Shown one piece after another: positions 58,950 through 64,000 of a DNA stretch of 64,000 bases. The notes under the pieces are model-generated. The model did no database searches. It worked only from the letters and a program-made list of their open reading frames with translations, and had not been told where the DNA came from. Every line of letters starts with the position of its first letter. Position 1 is the first letter of the stretch. Source of the stretch: Mesorhizobium_K marinum (GTDB lineage Bacteria; Pseudomonadota; Alphaproteobacteria; Rhizobiales; Rhizobiaceae); NCBI RefSeq assembly GCF_040813715.1, contig NZ_JBFOCH010000007.1; one strand, given 5' to 3'. Made by a program: the position numbers and the translations under genes.

Positions 58950-59393
58950 TCCGCTCCGCTTCAGCATCGCCGATGCGATCGCGGTCAGCACGACCGAGGC
59001 CGCGAAGAACCATAGCCCCGGCTGCGTGTAGGCCGTGGCGAGGCCGCTGGTCTTGGCCGCGAACACCACCAGCGCCACAAGCATCACATCCAGCATCGAC
59101 CAGCCGGAAAGCGCGCGCATCCAGGCGGGCACCCTTCTCGAAGCGTCGTCGCCGGCATGGGCCGCGATGTGCAGAGCCGCCAGCTTGATGCAGGGAAAGA
59201 CGACCGAGAACAGCGCGATGATCGTCGCAAGCAGCAGTTCGTCCTCGGCCCACAGACCGGCGATGATTGCGACGAGCGAAGGGTTGTCGGCAAGGAAGTA
59301 GAGCCGTTCCACGCGCACCAGCGGCAGCACGAGCCCCAGCCCAAGCGCGAGCGTGGACGCGAACAGGGTCAACGGGAGGAGAATTCGCCGCAT
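58935..59393 (-). CDS. PqiA-like membrane protein
   Basis: A 152-aa protein with four membrane segments (about residues 3-28, 40-72, 90-112, 122-143) and the PqiA-type motif FPCIKLAALHIAAH. It corresponds to one half of a PqiA (paraquat-inducible protein A), a form common in alphaproteobacteria. PqiA proteins work in lipid transport between membranes. The C-terminus is at the join; start ATG 59393, same frame in the second copy at 59641. Confidence 0.85.
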   Translation of the reverse strand: MRRILLPLTLFASTLALGLGLVLPLVRVERLYFLADNPSLVAIIAGLWAEDELLLATIIALFSVVFPCIKLAALHIAAHAGDDASRRVPAWMRALSGWSMLDVMLVALVVFAAKTSGLATAYTQPGLWFFAASVVLTAIASAMLKRSGAETG

Positions 59394-59650
59394 TGCCGGT
59401 CGNNNNNNNNNNNNNNNNNNNNNNNNNNNNNNNNNNNNNNNNNNNNNNNNNNNNNNNNNNNNNNNNNNNNNNNNNNNNNNNNNNNNNNNNNNNNNNNNNN
59501 NNNNNNNNNNNNNNNNNNNNNNNNNNNNNNNNNNNNNNNAAGGAAGTAGAGCCGTTCCACGCGCACCAGCGGCAGCACGAGCCCCAGCCCAAGCGCGAGC
59601 GTGGACGCGAACAGGGTCAACGGGAGGAGAATTCGGCGCATTGCCGGTCG
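59292..59650. repeat. Unmerged contig ends with a run of 137 N inside the PqiA-like gene
   Basis: 59292-59402 and 59540-59650 are the same 111 bases, with one difference that I could see, with N at 59403-59539. The N run is an estimated gap that probably does not exist; 59540-59641 is a second copy of the gene's 5' part. Confidence 0.88.
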
Positions 59651-59691
59651 TTGGTCGATATCCTGGGTCGGTTGTCGGCCGGTGGTCGTTG

Positions 59692-60000
59692 CGGCCCGGG
59701 CGGCCGTCAGCCGATCATGGCGCTGCGCATGCCGGTGTCGGCCTCGCGGGTCTTGGCGTCTCGCGATTCCAGCGCCTCCGCCTTGGAAAGCTCCGCTTCA
59801 GCTTCGGCGAGTATGGATTCGGCCATGGCCCGCTGCAGCAGCAGGNCGGCCCGGGCGACCGTCAGCCGATCATGGCGCTGCGCATGCCTGTGTCGGCCTC
59901 GCGGGTCTTGGCGTCTCGCGATTCCAGCGCCTCCGCCTTGGAAAGCTCCGCTTCAGCTTCGGCGAGTATGGATTCGGCCATGGCCCGCTGCTGCAGCAGG
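59692..60000. repeat. Unmerged contig ends across the fliJ 3' end
   Basis: 59692-59845 and 59847-60000 are the same 154 bases with a few substitutions, around the n at 59846. The first copy carries a 3' fragment of fliJ (59707-59845). Confidence 0.9.
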
Positions 60001-60239
60001 TCTTGCTGGGAGTTCTTGAGATTGTCATGGCGCAGGCGAGCGGCCCTGGCGAAGGTCGGATAGGCGAAGTGATTGATGTCGGTGATGCCCGCCTTCTTTT
60101 CCTCGGCGGCGACCTGGACCTCGAGTTCGTTCGCCATCCGCTCGAATTCGGCGATCATCATGTCGAGTTGCATGAGCTGCCGGCGCTTGTCGTTCACCTG
60201 AAACTGCTTCAGCCGAACGAGGTTCTCACGTGTTTTCAT
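59862..60239 (-). CDS. fliJ: FliJ-like flagellar export chaperone
   Basis: A 125-aa, almost entirely helical coiled-coil protein: ENLVRLKQFQVNDKRRQLMQLDMMIAEFERMANELEVQVAAEEKKAG, then DLLQQRAMAESILAEAEAELSKAEALESRD. FliJ links FliI to the export gate. The position beside ctrA is the same as in Caulobacter and many rhizobia, away from fliI. ATG 60239 is preferred to the upstream GTG/ATG in frame. Confidence 0.85.
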   Translation of the reverse strand: MKTRENLVRLKQFQVNDKRRQLMQLDMMIAEFERMANELEVQVAAEEKKAGITDINHFAYPTFARAARLRHDNLKNSQQDLLQQRAMAESILAEAEAELSKAEALESRDAKTREADTGMRSAMIG

Positions 60240-60671
60240 GGCCCGAAACTCCCGCAAACGCCGACACCTTCCGATACGAAATCTCCACGTCGACGAAGGT
60301 CGCGGCCGGGCCCTATGGGAAACAAATCCCTAAGATATTTCTCCGGCGGTAACCATTCGTTTACGCGCATTGTTAATCATACGCGGCAGGACTTAAGGCA
60401 GGGTAAAGATCGAAGCTCGCAACTGCGTCGAATCCGCGACTTCTGCACGGAAGGGTTAGCCCCTTCCGTTCATGCAGAACGTTAAGGAGCGATTGGGGCG
60501 ATTCAGTTTAAGATTCAAGATGGTGTCTCGGTTGGCTGAACGAACGGTTTTCACTTGCCAAGTCGAATTAGGTTTTGTTAACCATTCGATGGCAGCTTCT
60601 GATTCAGGCATGAACTGCTCCGATACCGGACGCCCGCTCGAAACGGTCTGGCAGCAGAAAAGGGGAATAGA
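60240..60671 (+). promoter_or_regulatory. ctrA promoter region with CtrA-like boxes and GANTC sites
   Basis: The real ctrA upstream region (before the join). It has four GANTC (CcrM) sites at 60430-60434, 60500-60504, 60512-60516 and 60601-60605, and CtrA-box-like sequences at 60393-60407 (TTAA-N7-TAAA) and 60567-60581 (ATTA-N7-TTAA). A stem-loop ACGGAAGGG (60447-60455) / CCCTTCCGT (60461-60469) lies in between. The combination of CcrM sites and autoregulatory CtrA boxes is known for ctrA in Caulobacter. Confidence 0.55.
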
Positions 60672-61140
60672 ATGCGCGTTCTGCTGATAGAAGACGACAG
60701 TGCAACCGCCCAGAGCATCGAACTGATGCTCAAGTCGGAAAGCTTCAACGTCTACACCACGGATCTCGGTGAAGAGGGCGTCGATCTCGGCAAGCTGTAT
60801 GACTACGACATCATCCTGCTNTTCAGCTTAAGATTCAAGATGGTGTCTCGGTTGGCTGAACGAACGGTTTTCACTTGCCAAGTCGAATTAGGTTTTGTTA
60901 ACCATTCGATGGCAGCTTCTGATTCAGGCATGAACTGCTCCGATACCGGACGCCCGCTCGAAACGGTCTGGCAGCAGAAAAGGGGAATAGAATGCGCGTT
61001 CTGCTGATAGAAGACGACAGTGCAACCGCCCAGAGCATCGAACTGATGCTCAAGTCGGAAAGCTTCAACGTCTACACCACGGATCTCGGTGAAGAGGGCG
61101 TCGATCTCGGCAAGCTGTATGACTACGACATCATCCTGCT
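60502..61140. repeat. Unmerged contig ends across the ctrA start
   Basis: 60502-60820 and 60822-61140 are the same 319 bases with one difference near the join, around the n at 60821. Confidence 0.93.
60672..60820 (+). pseudogene. Artefactual 5' fragment of ctrA
   Basis: First 49 codons of ctrA, cut by the n at 60821, identical to the complete copy at 60992. Not a second gene. Confidence 0.93.
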
Positions 61141-61687
61141 GGACCTCAATCTTCCCGACATGTCGGGATACGAGGTGCTGAGGACGCTTCGCCTTTCGAA
61201 GGTCAAGACGCCCATTCTCATTCTTTCCGGCATGGCCGGCATCGAGGACAAGGTCCGCGGGCTCGGCTTCGGCGCCGACGACTATATGACCAAGCCGTTC
61301 CACAAGGACGAGTTGGTCGCGCGTATCCATGCGATCGTCCGCCGCTCAAAGGGGCACGCGCAGTCGGTCATCACCACTGGCGACCTCATCGTCAACCTGG
61401 ACGCCAAGACCGTCGAGGTCGGCGGCCAGCGGGTGCATCTGACCGGCAAGGAATACCAGATGCTGGAGCTGCTCTCGCTGCGCAAGGGCACGACGCTCAC
61501 CAAGGAAATGTTCCTGAACCACCTCTATGGTGGCATGGACGAGCCGGAACTCAAGATCATCGACGTCTTCATCTGCAAGCTGCGCAAGAAGCTCGACGCC
61601 GCGTCCGGCGGGCAGAATTTCATCGAGACGGTGTGGGGGCGTGGCTACGTCCTGCGCGAGCCGGAAGATCTGCGCGACATCGCCTGA
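60992..61687 (+). CDS. ctrA: Cell-cycle master regulator CtrA
   Basis: OmpR-type response regulator that controls cell division, DNA replication and flagellar genes. 231 aa: receiver with MRVLLIEDDSATAQSIELMLKSE, phosphorylated Asp 51 in DIILLDLNLPDMSGYEVLR, and TKPFHKDEL (Lys); C-terminal winged helix with GKEYQMLELLSLRKGTTLTKEMFLNHLYGGMDEPELKIIDVFICKLRKKLDAASGG, almost the same as other rhizobial CtrA. It receives phosphate from ChpT, encoded just downstream. AAAAGGGG lies before the ATG. Confidence 0.97.
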   Translation: MRVLLIEDDSATAQSIELMLKSESFNVYTTDLGEEGVDLGKLYDYDIILLDLNLPDMSGYEVLRTLRLSKVKTPILILSGMAGIEDKVRGLGFGADDYMTKPFHKDELVARIHAIVRRSKGHAQSVITTGDLIVNLDAKTVEVGGQRVHLTGKEYQMLELLSLRKGTTLTKEMFLNHLYGGMDEPELKIIDVFICKLRKKLDAASGGQNFIETVWGRGYVLREPEDLRDIA

Positions 61688-61703
61688 CGCCGGTCGGTAT
61701 CTG

Positions 61704-61739
61704 AAAAAAGGCCCGGCGCTTGTCCGGGCTTTCTCTTTT
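61704..61739. terminator. Bidirectional terminator between ctrA and the response-regulator gene
   Basis: GCCCGG (61711-61716) / CCGGGC (61724-61729). On the plus strand TTTCTCTTTT follows; on the minus strand the stem is followed by CCTTTTTTC. It lies between convergent genes. Confidence 0.85.
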
Positions 61740-61767
61740 CAAGCAGTTGTAATCGTTCGACTTTCTA

Positions 61768-62139
61768 TCAGGCCGCGGCGGCCTGGATGGTGCGGAAGCG
61801 GTCGAGAAGCTGCGGTCGGTTGAAGGGCTTGAGAAGATAGCCCTGGGCGCCGGCGCGCTTGGCACGCATGATGGCGGCGATGTCGACCTCGGTCAGCGAA
61901 ATGACGATCTGCGGCTTCACCTGGCCGTCGATGCCGCGCACCCGCCGGATGAACTCGACCGACGTCATGTCGGGCAATGCGCCGTCGACGACGATGATGT
62001 CAGGCATGTCGGTGACGCAGACCGCGATCGCGTCGAATCCGGTAGCCGCTTCGATGATCTGCAGGTCGGGTCCGCCCAGAATGCGCTTGGCTACCTTCCG
62101 GATAACGGCGGAATCATCGACGAACAAACAGCGCTTCAT
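61768..62139 (-). CDS. Single-domain response regulator
   Basis: A 123-aa CheY-like receiver without output domain: MKRCLFVDDSAVIRKVAKRIL, Asp 52 as phosphorylation site in DIIVVDGALPDM, Thr/Ser in VISLTEVD and Lys in YLLKPFNRPQLLDRF. Its place between ctrA and chpT suggests a role in the CckA-ChpT-CtrA phosphorelay, perhaps as phosphate sink or as a CpdR-like factor, but the sequence does not match CpdR or DivK closely. Confidence 0.85.
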   Translation of the reverse strand: MKRCLFVDDSAVIRKVAKRILGGPDLQIIEAATGFDAIAVCVTDMPDIIVVDGALPDMTSVEFIRRVRGIDGQVKPQIVISLTEVDIAAIMRAKRAGAQGYLLKPFNRPQLLDRFRTIQAAAA

Positions 62140-62257
62140 GACCGGGGTCCTTGCATGGTGCCGGGAAACGCGACTTCCGGCTCAATGCAAGCACCCTATC
62201 TGACCTGCGTAAACAAGCCGAAAAACGGTTAGGTAAAAATTGTCGTAACAACCGGCC

Positions 62258-62887
62258 CTAGTTGGCCGTGAGAACGACCTCGTCGGCGGTGGCATGGATC
62301 GAGATCGTCATGTTCGCCTCGCGCGCCAGCAGCAGCGTGTAGTAGGGCTGCACCGAATGGGCGTCGATCGGCTCCTCCGGCTTCTGGCCGGAGTGAAGTT
62401 CCAGGAACTTCGGTGGCACCCGCAACATCGGACCGCTCGACGTGAGCGTGAACTTCGGGTTCGGCTGCCCTTCCTCAAGCGTGACTGCGATCTTGCCGCC
62501 GCGCGGGATCGCCGCAAGCGCCACCAGGACGAGATTGAGCAGAAGCTTGACCTGGTTCTTCGGCAGCAGCGCCCTCGCGCCGGTCCAGACCAGCTCCGGC
62601 TTCTCGTTGCGCAGGAACGCGGTGGTCACCGCCTCGGCGTCGCCGGTGTCGATCTGCATTCCGGCCGAACCGGCCGCGCCGAACGCGATTCGGGCGAACT
62701 GCAGCCTGGCCGAGGCGTTCCTGGCGCTCTGGCGGATGAGGTTCATCGCGTCCTCGTCGGCGCCGCCCTCGTCGAGCAGTTCGAGCCCGTTGTTGATCGC
62801 GCCGACCGGCGAGATGATGTCGTGGCACACCCGGCTGCACAGCAGCGCAGCCAGATCGGGCGCCGAAAGCGTAAAAAGATCAGACAT
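62258..62887 (-). CDS. chpT: Histidine phosphotransferase ChpT
   Basis: ChpT passes phosphate from CckA to CtrA and CpdR. 209 aa with the phospho-accepting His 22 in CSRVCHDIISPVGAINNGLELLDE, followed by a degenerate histidine-kinase ATPase fold (KLLLNLVLVALAAIPRGGKIAVTLEE; LRVPPKFLELH). Start ATG 62887. The block ctrA-chpT-eipA is the same as in Brucella. Confidence 0.93.
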   Translation of the reverse strand: MSDLFTLSAPDLAALLCSRVCHDIISPVGAINNGLELLDEGGADEDAMNLIRQSARNASARLQFARIAFGAAGSAGMQIDTGDAEAVTTAFLRNEKPELVWTGARALLPKNQVKLLLNLVLVALAAIPRGGKIAVTLEEGQPNPKFTLTSSGPMLRVPPKFLELHSGQKPEEPIDAHSVQPYYTLLLAREANMTISIHATADEVVLTAN

Positions 62888-63157
62888 TTAACGACAGGTC
62901 CCCTTGCAAATAGTGCCCCAGCCCTCTCCCAAGCGAATCACCATCATCCCCCCGGCGCAATTGGTATACAGCCTCGACATCAGCGGCAAGGATGACGCTC
63001 GCGACGCCAAAATCCGTCCTCAATCCGCCAAACTCGTCATGCTTAACAGTTGGAAAAGGAATGGGGCCTAGTTTGTCTTCGATTCCCGTCAAGCGGCCGC
63101 CAAGCGTCGCAGCCGGGTGAGGCGTCGGTGAAGGCTCCCGGACGGAGATTTGGAAGC

Positions 63158-63739
63158 ATGTTTTCCCGACTGAAGGACCGGACCCCCGTCCGGCTCATCG
63201 TAACGTTTCTGGCGCTGTCGTGCATCATGGCGGCGTCTGTCATGCCGTCGCGCGCACAGGAGTACACCGCCGATGAGATCGTCGAATCGGGTCATCGCTT
63301 CTTCGGCGCCACGTCGGGCGGGCTGGCCAGCGTCATAGAGCACATCTTTGCATCCTATGGACTGCCCAACGGCTACGTGCTCGGCGAAGAGGGCTCGGGC
63401 GCGATCGTCGGCGGCCTGACCTATGGCGAGGGCACCCTCTACACCAAGAATGCCGGCGACCATAAGGTCTTCTGGCAGGGGCCTTCGCTTGGCTGGGACT
63501 TCGGCGGGCAGGGCTCGCGCACCATGGTGCTGGTCTACAATCTCGACGACGTGCCGAACCTCTACAACCGCTTCGCGGGTGTCGCCGGCTCGGCCTATGT
63601 CGTCGCCGGCCTCGGCTTCAACGTCCTGAAGAACGGCAATATCCTGCTCGTGCCGGTCCGCACGGGCGTCGGCGCGCGCCTCGGCGTCAATGTCGGCTAT
63701 CTCAAGCTGACCGACCGGCCGACCTGGAACCCATTCTGA
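63158..63739 (+). CDS. eipA: Envelope integrity protein EipA (DUF1134)
   Basis: A 193-aa periplasmic protein with signal peptide (VRLIVTFLALSCIMAASVMPSRA, cleavage before QEYTADE). The mature DUF1134 domain forms a small beta-barrel: EIVESGHRFFGATSGGLASVIEHIFASYGLPNGYVLGEEGSGAIVGGLTYGEGTLY and KVFWQGPSLGWDFGGQGSR to the end LTDRPTWNPF. In Brucella EipA is needed for envelope stress resistance and its gene is controlled by CtrA. A TTAAC half site lies 120 bases upstream (63042-63046). Confidence 0.92.
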   Translation: MFSRLKDRTPVRLIVTFLALSCIMAASVMPSRAQEYTADEIVESGHRFFGATSGGLASVIEHIFASYGLPNGYVLGEEGSGAIVGGLTYGEGTLYTKNAGDHKVFWQGPSLGWDFGGQGSRTMVLVYNLDDVPNLYNRFAGVAGSAYVVAGLGFNVLKNGNILLVPVRTGVGARLGVNVGYLKLTDRPTWNPF

Positions 63740-63753
63740 CGAACGCACACTTG

Positions 63754-63774
63754 CCGCCGCGCGCTGCGCGGCGG
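63754..63774 (+). terminator. Hairpin after eipA
   Basis: CCGCCGCGC (63754-63762) / GCGCGGCGG (63766-63774), 3-base loop, 15 bases after the eipA stop. No U tract, so termination efficiency is uncertain. Confidence 0.45.
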
Positions 63775-63791
63775 TGCCGCATGGACGCCTG

Positions 63792-63937
63792 GTGCTGTTG
63801 TGTGTCCGGCTTACACGGCCCGGGCTCCCTCTGGGGGCAGCATTTTTTCCTGAAGTTTCCACGACNCGTGCTGTTGTGTGTCCGGCTGACGCCACCCGGG
63901 CTCTCTGGGCCGTATTTTTTCCTGAAGTTTCCACGAC
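63792..63937. repeat. Last join, with divergent copies
   Basis: 63792-63865 and 63868-63937 share GTGCTGTTGTGTGTCCGGCT and TTTTTTCCTGAAGTTTCCACGAC at the ends but differ by substitutions and several indels in between, around the n at 63866. The divergence is higher than at the other joins, so this may be a true short repeat or strain difference. Confidence 0.7.
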
Positions 63938-64000
63938 GGCACTGGATTTCGGGCCGCGCGGCATGGCAAAAGCGGTACGTTGCCGCGCCGTCCCGCGCCC

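Noticed and set aside
60672..61687. Two ctrA genes in tandem
   Set aside because: The first copy stops at an n and is identical over its whole length to the second, including the upstream region; it is a scaffold join.

Overview
The window is GC-rich DNA from an alphaproteobacterium of the order Hyphomicrobiales (Rhizobiales), probably Phyllobacteriaceae/Mesorhizobium-like. The evidence is the Sinorhizobium-type flagellar gene order with VisN/VisR, the MotE chaperone and a DUF1217 protein, and the CtrA/ChpT/SciP/EipA cell-cycle and envelope genes. The sequence is a scaffold. Twenty places with runs of N (mostly a single n) are flanked on both sides by nearly identical 10-320 bp segments, which are contig ends that overlap but were never merged. 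Some copies differ by substitutions or small indels, so the source was probably mixed (metagenome or strain variants). Several genes look broken or duplicated only because of these joins; spliced lengths are given in the entries.

Layout. 1-22.6 kb is a flagellar regulon. On the minus strand lie fliF (partial), three flagellins, fliP-fliL-flgH-motE-flgI-flgA-flgG-fliE-flgC-flgB, a small membrane protein, fliI, flgF and a DUF1217 repeat protein. On the plus strand lie motA-fliM-fliN-fliG-flhB and a small unknown gene. The LuxR-type regulators visR and visN follow on the minus strand. 22.9-24.9 kb holds three orphan genes: a YflT-like membrane protein, a secreted glycine-repeat protein and a small WMPLP protein.

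25-35 kb (minus strand) is a catabolic operon under a HutC-type GntR regulator: a polyamine-type ABC importer, a histidinol-dehydrogenase-family enzyme resembling HpsN, a zinc alcohol dehydrogenase, an SDR and a SnoaL-flavin monooxygenase fusion. The combination HisD-like + MDR + SDR suggests 2,3-dihydroxypropane-1-sulfonate or a similar polyol. 35-47.4 kb is a second catabolic cluster with an RpiR regulator facing an eleven-gene plus-strand array: SsuABC-like importer, two Gfo/Idh/MocA dehydrogenases, amidohydrolase, an unrecognised TIM-barrel-like protein, SDR, VOC protein, D-threonine-aldolase-like PLP enzyme and RidA. The substrate is unknown; this is the best candidate for an undescribed pathway.

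47.5-51.8 kb is a reactive-sulfur module: DUF2892 protein, BigR/SqrR-like ArsR repressor, split YeeE/YedE transporter, ETHE1-like persulfide dioxygenase and a SulP anion transporter. Next come a berberine-bridge-type FAD oxidoreductase, a gene-poor and strain-variable stretch (53.4-55.0 kb) ending at a tRNA-Met, a Gfo/Idh/MocA enzyme and mnmA. 58-64 kb is the cell-cycle module: sciP, a PqiA-like membrane protein, fliJ, ctrA, a single-domain response regulator, chpT and eipA. CtrA-box-like TTAA-N7-TTAA sequences occur near ctrA, sciP and the flagellins, linking the right end of the window to the flagellar genes at the left.
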